Position numbers and translations under genes: made by a program
The notes under the pieces: model-generated
Seen by the model: the letters and a program-made list of their open reading frames with translations, nothing else
Told to the model about the DNA's origin: nothing
Database searches by the model: none
From: Bdellovibrionales bacterium
GTDB lineage: Bacteria > Bdellovibrionota > UBA1018
Reading direction: 5' to 3'
Length of the DNA: 64,000 nucleotides
Assembly (NCBI GenBank): GCA_016786465.1
Contig: JAEUWC010000014.1
Span: 1 to 64,000 of the forward strand
In this document: positions 51,020-58,668 of the stretch, piece by piece
Numbering within the stretch: position 1 is the first letter of the stretch
How the letters are laid out: every line of letters begins with the position of its first letter

Positions 51020-52551
51020 AATGGCTAAGCCCTGCGGTCCCGTTTCTTATTCTTCTTGGGTTTTCGGGCCGAACTGACGCGCGATCCACAAATGTCCACA
51101 TCGCGGATCAGATGAAGCAGGAAATCGAGGCTCAAGCCGAGGCCCTTCGTCAGCTGCAAAATCAGTTCGCTTCAGTCTGTATGGATTCCCAGGGAAAGTT
51201 GGATCCCGATCTTGTGGTGATGGATCAGGAATCGAAAACAGAAAGTCTTTCGTGCGCCAATGAAGCCAAGCGCCTGGATGACCTGGGAAAACAAGTCGAA
51301 GACAAGGTAGCGCAGTGGGATCAAAGTTACGGAAACCCCGATTGCGCCGAATGCGGAGTCGTGCAGCCCGAGGACCCTTCGGTGCTTTCGCAGCTTTCTG
51401 GTGATCTTGATCAAGAAGAATGCAAGCCCAATGAAAAGACTGAAATCCTGAGCGCGAAATGCGCGGCCGAGGTGAGTTGCTCGATGCTTCGATCGATTGC
51501 GATGCCAGCGACCCTGTTAGCCAACATCATTCAACCCGAAACTAAAAAATTGGCGGGCGGCTGTCTGGATGCCGAGAAAGGAAGCTGCGTCAGTAAGCTA
51601 GTCGAAGGAGTCGTCGCGAACCTGGTTTCAACCGTCAAAGTCATCGGAAATCTTGCGGCGCTGGGTTGGAATAAACTGAATAGCTGGATCTGGGATCATG
51701 AAGACCAAACTTCAGACAAGGGCCTAGCGGCTACTGGGTTAACCGACGAACAGTTGGATCAGGCGGAAACGGATCAACCCGGATTCTTCAAGGGACTTTT
51801 TGACGGAATCTACAAGGGAATTGAAGACGGAATTAAGGGCGGGTTCGCTTGCGAAGATTGGCAGGGGTTTCCGTACCATTCGCTTTGCTTAAAGCCGATG
51901 AAAAGTTGGGATTGTTCAACTTGTGACCAAAAGATTTCCGCAATCTGTGGAGTCGCCGGTTACCTGGGTGCTGAGGTCGTGACGGCCTTTTTCACCGGCG
52001 GCGCAACTGCCGTGACCAAAACAGTTGCCACTACAACTTTGAAGGCCGTGGCAATCACAGCTAAAGCTGCGGGAAAAGGCGCATCGGTCCTAGCAAAGGT
52101 CAGCGGAGTTTCCAAGGTCGTAAGCCCGTTGGCCAAACCATTAGTGAGTCTGGGAAGCAAGTCGGCCAAGGGGATTTCGTACGGCGCTCGGGTCGCTCGG
52201 TTGGCATTCATCAAGGGAACCCGGTCGGTCACCCGAAGTCAGGTGGCAAACTCGCTGAAGGTTGGACTTTCGAAAATGAAAACGACTGCAGCTCGTGGCG
52301 GAAGTTTTGTTGCGCAGTTCAAAGACAAGGGAACGCTACAGGTTATCAAAAAACTTGGAAAGACACTTGCAACGCCTGTGACCGCATATTTTGGAATGTT
52401 AAAGAAAGCCTTCAGCTTGGGCTTCAGCAAGACCGATTCGGCCATTGCGCGAGCAACTTCTAAGGTTCATTTCTATGCGCAAGCGGGAACTAAGGCGAAC
52501 GTGGGCGAAAAGGTGATTCAGCAAGTTGACCTAACCCGAGGTTGTAAATGA
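51010..52551 (+). CDS. Secreted Cys-rich protein with amphipathic helical C-terminal half
   Basis: A 513-residue exported protein of no known family. Signal peptide about 1-24, then a coiled-coil-like Gln/Glu-rich segment (QMKQEIEAQAEALRQLQNQF) and a Cys-rich middle (NPDCAECGVVQ, CSMLRS, CSTCDQKISAICG). The C-terminal third (about 315-480) is a run of Ala/Gly/Lys/Val helices (TLKAVAITAKAAGKGASVLAK, LAKPLVSLGSKSAKG) that could insert in or associate with membranes. The ATG overlaps the previous gene by 10 nt, and its stop overlaps the ATG of its partner (ATGA). A membrane-active effector is possible but only from composition. Confidence 0.65.
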   Translation: MRVKWLSPAVPFLILLGFSGRTDARSTNVHIADQMKQEIEAQAEALRQLQNQFASVCMDSQGKLDPDLVVMDQESKTESLSCANEAKRLDDLGKQVEDKVAQWDQSYGNPDCAECGVVQPEDPSVLSQLSGDLDQEECKPNEKTEILSAKCAAEVSCSMLRSIAMPATLLANIIQPETKKLAGGCLDAEKGSCVSKLVEGVVANLVSTVKVIGNLAALGWNKLNSWIWDHEDQTSDKGLAATGLTDEQLDQAETDQPGFFKGLFDGIYKGIEDGIKGGFACEDWQGFPYHSLCLKPMKSWDCSTCDQKISAICGVAGYLGAEVVTAFFTGGATAVTKTVATTTLKAVAITAKAAGKGASVLAKVSGVSKVVSPLAKPLVSLGSKSAKGISYGARVARLAFIKGTRSVTRSQVANSLKVGLSKMKTTAARGGSFVAQFKDKGTLQVIKKLGKTLATPVTAYFGMLKKAFSLGFSKTDSAIARATSKVHFYAQAGTKANVGEKVIQQVDLTRGCK

Positions 52552-53651
52552 ACAAGACGATTCAGCAGTTTCTTTGTTTCATGGTGGCTTTTGGGTTAGC
52601 GGTCCCTGCGGACGCCGGATGCTTGGAAGACAACATTTTGAAGCACGTCGATTCGGCAATCGGCCAAGAGGGAAACCTGGAGAAAGCTGGAAGCGCGCAA
52701 AAAGTCATAGTCGATCAATCCCCGTTGAAAGGAAGTAGCTACCTTCACGAGGCCCCCACGCAGAAGCTGGATAAGGCTGCACTGCAGAAGACCAAAACCG
52801 GAAATGAAGTCAGGTACTTTATTGATCAAGACGGGGGAATTCATACCTTTGCCCACGATTCACAATTCAATCCTGAAGGGCTTTTCGCCATCAGAAGCGA
52901 AGGTAAAATTCATCAAGTCCAAGAAGTCGGTCGGCTTCGTTACAACAGCCAACAGAAAAAGTACGTGATGGAAGCGGACGAATCCTACCTGAAGCCCGTC
53001 GAGCGAAAGGCCGCAGCAAAGCAATCCAAAGATCTGGTTCCTGACAATGCCGCAAGTGCCGCCAAGCAAAAGATGCTGAGCTGCTTGGATATTTTGAACA
53101 AGCAGAATGCTGGGAAAAACTTTGTTCTAGATCGCCTGAAGGCCGAAAATCTGGTCACGACTTCGGCCATCGTAAGCACCGAACTTTTGGGTGCAGGACG
53201 CCTGCAGTCGCGCGAAGGGTTGGAAGTCGTGGCGGCCGATCTTATCGGAGGGAACCTGAGTTCAATCGCTATGGCCGGCGTCGGTAAATACCTGGTGGTC
53301 AACAACCGTGGCCTGGGTACCGCGATTGGAACAAGGGCCGTTACTTCTTTGGGGCTAATTGAACTTCAGCGAAACGTATACAATGCGGTTCTGACTGACG
53401 AAGACCCAAAGAACAATTCTCGATCCCAGGATCTTTCCACCTTCAATCAGGTTCACTTTGCCCTGCGGTTGCCGATCAATCATTGGCTAGACGAGGCGTT
53501 GGTGAAGAAGCTTCCGCAGTATCTGTTTGAATCGTGTCAGAAAGGCGCCAAACTCAGTGTGTTTTGGAGCCCCACATCAGTTCGGATCTACGAACGCTAT
53601 GCTTCCGCAGTGATTTACTACGGCGCTCGTTCAGCAGTCCTGCAGGAATAG
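52548..53651 (+). CDS. Secreted protein, last gene of the five-gene unit
   Basis: A 367-residue exported protein: signal peptide MNKTIQQFLCFMVAFGLAVPADAG. The N-terminal half is polar and beta-rich (VRYFIDQDGGIHTFAHDSQFNPEG). The C-terminal half (about 195-340) has hydrophobic Gly/Ala-rich helices (SSIAMAGVGKYLVVNNRGLG, AVTSLGLIELQRNVY) that could lie in a membrane, with a QLPINHW-like segment (LRLPINHWLDEAL). No family known. Together with the preceding gene it forms an overlap-coupled pair with membrane-affine C-termini, perhaps a complex. Ends 5 nt before the convergent minus-strand gene. Confidence 0.65.
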   Translation: MNKTIQQFLCFMVAFGLAVPADAGCLEDNILKHVDSAIGQEGNLEKAGSAQKVIVDQSPLKGSSYLHEAPTQKLDKAALQKTKTGNEVRYFIDQDGGIHTFAHDSQFNPEGLFAIRSEGKIHQVQEVGRLRYNSQQKKYVMEADESYLKPVERKAAAKQSKDLVPDNAASAAKQKMLSCLDILNKQNAGKNFVLDRLKAENLVTTSAIVSTELLGAGRLQSREGLEVVAADLIGGNLSSIAMAGVGKYLVVNNRGLGTAIGTRAVTSLGLIELQRNVYNAVLTDEDPKNNSRSQDLSTFNQVHFALRLPINHWLDEALVKKLPQYLFESCQKGAKLSVFWSPTSVRIYERYASAVIYYGARSAVLQE

Positions 53652-53655
53652 CCCT

Positions 53656-54069
53656 TTATCGAACTTTCTTCTTGATTAGAACTCGGCGAAGGATGTCCAG
53701 TTCTTCCTGATCCAAAAGCTCGATGTTCTTTTTGACAAATTGTAGGGTGGTTTCGGTTGAACCTGAAACCACGGTAAAGTCAGCGGCCGAATCTTGCATC
53801 CGATCTTGAAGTCCTTTTGAAGTCGTTCCGACGCCCTGTGGGCTTGCGATTTCATCACTAGCAAGTTCGATCATCGCTTTTTCGGTGTCTGAAAGATCAT
53901 TTGCGCAAAGGCAGTGATTCGCAGGACTTCTGGAAATCGCTTTCTTGGGTGGCATGCCCACTTTCTTTTGTGCCGTGGCCTTTTCAGTGGCGTAAGAAGT
54001 GACTGCAAAAATCAGCGTGGCAAAACAGATCAGGATCTTAGTGTTCACATTCTTCGTTTCGTCATTCAT
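53656..54069 (-). CDS. Small secreted protein divergent from the ADP-ribosyltransferase
   Basis: A 137-residue protein with an N-terminal signal (ILICFATLIFAVTSYA ending near residue 27) preceded by about ten polar residues. The mature domain is mostly helical (DLSDTEKAMIELASDEIAS; KKNIELLDQEELDILRRVLIKKK) with one CLC pair (HCLCAND). No family recognised. ATG 54069 is taken as start; a GTG at 54048 would also keep the signal. It is transcribed away from the toxin-like gene with only 44 nt between the starts, so the two may share control. An immunity or accessory role is possible by position only. Confidence 0.65.
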   Translation of the reverse strand: MNDETKNVNTKILICFATLIFAVTSYATEKATAQKKVGMPPKKAISRSPANHCLCANDLSDTEKAMIELASDEIASPQGVGTTSKGLQDRMQDSAADFTVVSGSTETTLQFVKKNIELLDQEELDILRRVLIKKKVR

Positions 54070-54113
54070 TCAGGAAGTCTTTAGTTCTTTCATTTAAGTT
54101 CCGAAAAGTAGCA

Positions 54114-55232
54114 ATGCGGTTGGTACGGCCACTTCATGCTGTGGTTCTCATCTTTAGTCTAGGAGCTGGATCTCCGTGGATTTACGCCAAGGACAAGGAT
54201 CCTGCCGCCTGCCTGACCGATGGGAAACAGGTTTTTCAGACGCCTCAGGCTTTCTTGGATGTCGCAAACTACCTCAACGAAGAACTCAGCGAAGGCGAAC
54301 TTGCTCAACTGAACCAGACCCCTGCCTGCAAGTTCGTAGAAAAACATTGCGATGAAAAGTGCTCGAGTTATACCCGAAAGAAGCCCAAGCTGAATTGCGG
54401 ATTGACGCAAGTCGAGTACACAATGCTGCAATACTATACAGGCAGCGGATACTACTGCTTGAACAAGGGACTTCGGGAAAAGAAATTCAAGTACGACGAT
54501 CCTGCGATTCAAACTTTGAATAGCGCACTTTCGAAGCTTCCGAACTATCGAGGCTTCGTCAGTCGGGGTGCCGACTTACCCCAAGAAGTCATTCGGCGGC
54601 ATCAGGTCGGATCGATCATCGAGTACACGTCGTTTACAAGTACGTCCACGGGCGATGGATTCGGTGGGTCGGTGAAATACAAGATTTTCTCGAAAACAGG
54701 GAAGCCTGTGATGGGGTTTTCTGCAGTAGGAAACGGCGAACTTGAGGTTTTGTTCCGCGCCCCCACGCGCTTCAAGGTCTTAGCAGTCGAACCAGAAAAT
54801 AATCAGATGGGGCGCGGTTATACATTGATTGTGATGAAGGAAGTCAATCCCGGACTGAGCCCGAAGAAGGAAGCTGAAGAAGATGATCGACTTTTTGCTC
54901 AGTATCAAGAAACTGGGGGAAGGACCGCGAACGATGAATGGAACTGTCCTTCCGCCAAGGCACTTGAATACGTGAAAATTCTGAACGCCGTCTATGGTGA
55001 CGTCGATATCACTTCACAGGTCAGAGCTGATTTTTCGCAGAACGGTCGAATCCTAAACTGCGTGAATCACTACGGACCCAAGCGCGTGGTCAATCTGGAC
55101 ATGACAGTGACTTTGGAAATGGAAGTCACATACCAATGCACGACATTCAAAGGGACGCAAAAGCCCAAGAAGGTTCGACTTTTTTGCAATCCATACGACG
55201 GCTACTTCACGCCACAATGTGATTCAACCTGA
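54114..55232 (+). CDS. Secreted ADP-ribosyltransferase-like protein with shared C-terminal module
   Basis: A 372-residue exported protein (signal ends PWIYAKD). It shows the R-S-E layout of ADP-ribosyltransferase toxins, which move ADP-ribose from NAD to a target. Arg146 lies in YRGFVSRG, the STS motif in YTSFTSTS (residues 176-178), and an ExE motif is at Glu209/Glu211 in GNGELEVLFRAPTRF. About 100 N-terminal residues hold cysteines and helices (VEYTMLQYYTGSGYYCLNKGL, the usual toxin helix). Residues about 277-370 are the module shared with the gene at 47109. A target and mode of delivery are unknown; as an exported enzyme in a predator-like genome it may act on prey or neighbours. Confidence 0.82.
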   Translation: MRLVRPLHAVVLIFSLGAGSPWIYAKDKDPAACLTDGKQVFQTPQAFLDVANYLNEELSEGELAQLNQTPACKFVEKHCDEKCSSYTRKKPKLNCGLTQVEYTMLQYYTGSGYYCLNKGLREKKFKYDDPAIQTLNSALSKLPNYRGFVSRGADLPQEVIRRHQVGSIIEYTSFTSTSTGDGFGGSVKYKIFSKTGKPVMGFSAVGNGELEVLFRAPTRFKVLAVEPENNQMGRGYTLIVMKEVNPGLSPKKEAEEDDRLFAQYQETGGRTANDEWNCPSAKALEYVKILNAVYGDVDITSQVRADFSQNGRILNCVNHYGPKRVVNLDMTVTLEMEVTYQCTTFKGTQKPKKVRLFCNPYDGYFTPQCDST

Positions 55233-56147
55233 CCGTTGGAAATCTAGACCCTGATTAGGGTCAAAGTTCTGTGCAGAATTCGCGTTCGGATCGATAGGAT
55301 TGGATTGGGTGCCGTTTGGGTTTTGCCCTGCGTTTGCGGCAGCCGCGGCGCTTGCCGCCGAAGCCTGGGCGTTCACGTTGGACATCGAATCAATCATATC
55401 CACAACCTTCTGGTCGCGGTTCTGAGCCGACCTAGCCTGTTCCAAGAACTGATTTCTGCGTTCCATATCGGGAACGAAGCGAAAGTAATTATCGATCGCG
55501 ACGCGGATTCGGAAGCTTCGAATTTCGCTGGTTTCGCCTAAGTCGTCGCCGCGTGTGACTTCTTCTGAAAGAATGTTTTCTGCCAACGGAAGTCCTAGTT
55601 CATGATGCGACATGGAATCCGTGAGGCGAAGGACGGCCAGGCGTTCGTCAGTCGAAAGCGTCTTGGATTCTAAAAGGGTGGACATGTTTCTGGCGGTGTT
55701 CGAAACGTCGGCCAAAAGGGTCTCGGTGACTTTTCCGTCGATCGCCGTTTGGGTCATCTGACCGGCCATGAACTGAAAAAGAGCATCGGATCCCGAAAGA
55801 CCCGGAAAACGATCGTTCAAATTTCGAATGGCCGTCGCTTGGCGTGATTCACCTGGAAGCGGCAATGCTGAAGCAGTGACTGCAGTGGCTTGAGCTGAAC
55901 TTGCCGCTTTGACTTCGTCCGCCTTTGCCTGGCTGGTTTTCAAATGTTCAAATTTTTCAGCCAGAACCGCTGCCGAAAACGCAGCAGCTTGACGCTGGGG
56001 CTGGGCAGGGCGTCCGTACACAAAGCCCGAATAGTGCTGGGTCGTCCAACCTTCTTGGGTCGCGTGGCGCGCGTACTTCACGTGGACGCCTGCTACAGCG
56101 GCCGCTACCGCGACCAGGAAAAAGGGACGAGCCAAAGAAACCTTCAT
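55224..56147 (-). CDS. Membrane-anchored or secreted Ala/Gln-rich protein of unknown function
   Basis: A 307-residue protein starting MKVSLARPFFLVAVAAAVAGVHV, an anchor or signal. It continues as a largely helical Ala/Gln/Ser-rich protein without cysteines and ends in a low-complexity tail of Asn/Pro/Gln/Ser (about 270-300). No family recognised. It converges on the ADP-ribosyltransferase gene with a 9-nt overlap of the ends, so antisense effects on the toxin-like mRNA are possible. It is divergent from the metallopeptidase gene across a 176-nt gap. Confidence 0.65.
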   Translation of the reverse strand: MKVSLARPFFLVAVAAAVAGVHVKYARHATQEGWTTQHYSGFVYGRPAQPQRQAAAFSAAVLAEKFEHLKTSQAKADEVKAASSAQATAVTASALPLPGESRQATAIRNLNDRFPGLSGSDALFQFMAGQMTQTAIDGKVTETLLADVSNTARNMSTLLESKTLSTDERLAVLRLTDSMSHHELGLPLAENILSEEVTRGDDLGETSEIRSFRIRVAIDNYFRFVPDMERRNQFLEQARSAQNRDQKVVDMIDSMSNVNAQASAASAAAAANAGQNPNGTQSNPIDPNANSAQNFDPNQGLDFQRSG

Positions 56148-56271
56148 GACCCTTCATTGTGCATGCACTGGGCCAAGGTTTTCCTGGTCTAAGTTATTGA
56201 AAACATTAGCATAACAGGTGTTTTTGGTGTCTAAGATTTTGACAGGTGCTTGGGTAAAAGACGGAAATAAC

Positions 56272-56286
56272 AGACTATTTTAGTCT
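56272..56286. repeat. Palindrome next to the protease promoter
   Basis: AGACTA (56272-56277) and TAGTCT (56281-56286) form a perfect 6-bp palindrome with a 3-nt spacer. It lies directly at the candidate -35 box, so it may be an operator; the binding protein is unknown. Confidence 0.4.
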
Positions 56287-56314
56287 TGTATTGGAGAAGC
56301 CTTTCCTTTACATT
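56286..56314 (+). promoter_or_regulatory. Candidate promoter of the metallopeptidase/serine-protease pair
   Basis: TTGTAT (56286-56291) and TACATT (56309-56314) are 17 nt apart. The start site would be near 56321, three bases from the ATG at 56324, giving a nearly leaderless mRNA. The 176-nt gap 56148-56323 holds this promoter and the palindrome just upstream; otherwise I see nothing. Confidence 0.45.
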
Positions 56315-56323
56315 GCATGCGCC

Positions 56324-57580
56324 ATGAAAAAGGGTCTTTTCTCAGTTCTGCTTTTCGCATCCCTCAGTTTTTCGTCCTTTGCTTCAGAAAATGCGGGGTT
56401 GAGCTATGAAATCGATCCGGGCTTAGGCGGCGTTTCGAGCGCCAGCGAGCCCAGCAAAATTTCAAATCTACAAGACCTGCGCAAACAGACTGAACGCAAA
56501 TGGAAGTTCAAATGCGAATCGCAATTCGGCAAGGATCCAGAACTTGAAAAGGCCTTCCGTGAATTCTTTACGGAAACTCTTTTTCACGGTGCGAATCAGC
56601 TGAAGGACCACAATCCCGCCATGATGGGGTCACTTTCATGGATGGCGAAAAAGAAACTTCGCGTGTCGTGCATTGATGACATCGACACGGATGCGAATGC
56701 TCGGGCCCAGTCAGATTGGCTGATCAGAAACCAAATCACCGCGGAAGCAATCGTTCCGAACTTGGTCTGCCACTTAAGCAAGAATAAGGACGTACAAGCA
56801 AAGTGCGCCGAAAAAAAGATTAAGCCAACTTCCCGAAACATCGAAGCCATGCGCGCGACGATTTTTCACGAATCGTTGCACATCATGGGTTTCGACACAC
56901 TGAGCACCGAAGCCCACAACAAGGGCGGACCTTCGGAAGTCGACGCGGTCTACGCTTGTGCATACATGGTTTGGCCAAATGGCCTAGGGTCGCGAGAAGT
57001 CAAAAAAGAAGATCTTCCCCCGTCAGGCTTGTACTACCAACAGCGCAGGTGGGACCTTTCGCTGAATCAGCCTGTCGTGATTGCTCAGCCCTTGAGCACC
57101 GGCGGTTTCATGGATCTGTTTTCGGTCAATGCGAAACTTCCGGCTGGACTTGAACTGGACATGCGAACAGGAGAAATTTCGGGAACTCCGACGGAAGTTT
57201 TTCCTAAAACCGAATTTTTGGTCACAGGTCAAAGCACTTTGGGTACGACGACGACCAAGCTGACTTTGACAGTCACTGATCCGGGCCCGGTTGTTATTGC
57301 CAGCCCAGCCCCTTCACCTAGTCCTACCGTTTCGCCGTCCCCGACGGCTTCACCTGGTCCAAGGAAGATTTTCGGTCGTGTTCGCGAGTATTACATCACC
57401 GAGCAATCCTGTAAGACCTGCGCTTTGGTGCGGCCGATCCATTCGAAAATCAAAAGAAACTTCGCTGATGCCCGCTTGGATACGCTGACCGGAGCAGTAA
57501 GGGCCGCAGAAGAATCCTGCAAAAAAGTTAAACCGGTCGCTTACGACTTTATTCACAACAGGGAGATTCCACGCCAATGA
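56324..57580 (+). CDS. Secreted metallopeptidase-like protein with Ig domain
   Basis: A 418-residue exported protein; the ATG at 56324 gives the signal MKKGLFSVLLFASLSFSSFAS, and an upstream TTG (56291) is unnecessary. Residues 182-191 read HESLHIMGFD, the HExxHxxGxx zinc site of metzincin-type metallopeptidases, with the Asp in the last position. A putative-Ig (He_PIG) domain follows (about 260-325; LPAGLELDMRTGEISGTPTE). A Pro/Ser-repeat linker (PSPSPTVSPSPTASPGP) and a Cys-containing C-terminal domain complete it. Its stop overlaps the next gene's ATG, so it is co-translated with the serine protease. Likely an extracellular protease, perhaps processed by its partner. Confidence 0.78.
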   Translation: MKKGLFSVLLFASLSFSSFASENAGLSYEIDPGLGGVSSASEPSKISNLQDLRKQTERKWKFKCESQFGKDPELEKAFREFFTETLFHGANQLKDHNPAMMGSLSWMAKKKLRVSCIDDIDTDANARAQSDWLIRNQITAEAIVPNLVCHLSKNKDVQAKCAEKKIKPTSRNIEAMRATIFHESLHIMGFDTLSTEAHNKGGPSEVDAVYACAYMVWPNGLGSREVKKEDLPPSGLYYQQRRWDLSLNQPVVIAQPLSTGGFMDLFSVNAKLPAGLELDMRTGEISGTPTEVFPKTEFLVTGQSTLGTTTTKLTLTVTDPGPVVIASPAPSPSPTVSPSPTASPGPRKIFGRVREYYITEQSCKTCALVRPIHSKIKRNFADARLDTLTGAVRAAEESCKKVKPVAYDFIHNREIPRQ

Positions 57581-58668
57581 ACGCAAAGGTTCTTGCACTG
57601 ATTCTTTTTGCGGCATCTGCCCAAGCCCAGCAAACGGCGCTGCCGTCGATTCCGCTTTCATCGGATCCACAGTGGGATTTCGGCCGAAAGTGGGTGGATG
57701 ACAATTTACTGAAAGTTCCCACGGATCATCATCATTCCGACTTCAAACGAAAGTCCATGCGTAAGCACTTGGTTTCGATCGTGCAGTACAGAAACCGTGA
57801 CGGAAAAGAATCAGCCACCGGCACGGGTTTTTTTCTTCAAGAAGACTTCCCTTGGCTGCACACTGCCGCGCACGTGATTCGTAGCTTGGTGGTGAAAGAC
57901 GCGAAAACCTATATCTTTTATTGGGACGGAATGGGTCTTCGACGCAAGTTTCGATTGGATCAGGCCAGGGTTCGTTTTTCGGCAAACGGACACGATCATG
58001 CAGTTATTGATCTGCGGGGAACACCTGTTCAGAAAAGTTTTTCGTTCAAAAGAACCTTGCTTCGCTCAAAAGGGACACCCCAGCTTTCAGACCACCTGAT
58101 TTCGACGGGCTTTAAGGGCGCAACGATCGAAGAAGTTAGAAGAAATTTTTTCCGAATCCCACAGGCGATCTTCAAGACCGCCGAATTCACCTTGAATGAC
58201 GTTCAGGCAGGTTTCTGTGTTTCGCGGAAGTTTTGGATGGAACGTAAGAAGGTCAAAGGTCTTTCGGATGCAGATGCGCAGCAAGATGCCTTGGACTGGT
58301 TGATCCAAAGAACGAATTCGGACACCCTTCTTTCGTGGCTAAGAAATCACGAAAAAATGGCGGTTCCTACTTTGTCTGAATTCCTTTTTGTTTATCCAGA
58401 CGGCCGTACTGAACCCTTCGATGTGGCACTTCGGAAAGCACTGGGCCCTGACCCACTTTTGGCCGGAACCAATGTTTCGGATTCATTTTGCGCGCAAGAC
58501 ACCCAGCTAGGTGCAGGAATGTCGGGTGGTCCGGTATTCAATGATCAGAAAGAAGTCGTGGGCTTGAATTCCATTCGCCTGACCCGTGATTTTGAAGGTC
58601 TAAGCGTGATTCAAACTTTGGACACGAACTTTGGCCCTGAACAAATGTGGAAGTTTGAAGGACGCTAA
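57577..58668 (+). CDS. Secreted trypsin-like serine protease
   Basis: A 363-residue exported S1-type peptidase with signal peptide ending ASAQAQ. Catalytic triad in order: His99 in LHTAAHVIRS, Asp140 in GHDHAVIDLRG and Ser316 in GAGMSGGPVFND. The Asp-to-Ser distance of about 175 residues is longer than in trypsin, with an inserted helical segment (about 195-250). Several cysteines are present. The ATG overlaps the stop of the metallopeptidase gene (ATGA). Ends with a 4-nt overlap with the convergent PBP gene. Possible roles are zymogen activation of its partner or degradation of prey proteins. Confidence 0.85.
   Translation: MNAKVLALILFAASAQAQQTALPSIPLSSDPQWDFGRKWVDDNLLKVPTDHHHSDFKRKSMRKHLVSIVQYRNRDGKESATGTGFFLQEDFPWLHTAAHVIRSLVVKDAKTYIFYWDGMGLRRKFRLDQARVRFSANGHDHAVIDLRGTPVQKSFSFKRTLLRSKGTPQLSDHLISTGFKGATIEEVRRNFFRIPQAIFKTAEFTLNDVQAGFCVSRKFWMERKKVKGLSDADAQQDALDWLIQRTNSDTLLSWLRNHEKMAVPTLSEFLFVYPDGRTEPFDVALRKALGPDPLLAGTNVSDSFCAQDTQLGAGMSGGPVFNDQKEVVGLNSIRLTRDFEGLSVIQTLDTNFGPEQMWKFEGR

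Noticed and set aside
47200-55210. Recent gene conversion or transposition as the source of the shared C-terminal module
   Set aside because: Most codons in the aligned stretch differ at silent positions, so the copies are old and kept by selection; no inverted repeats or target duplications surround them.
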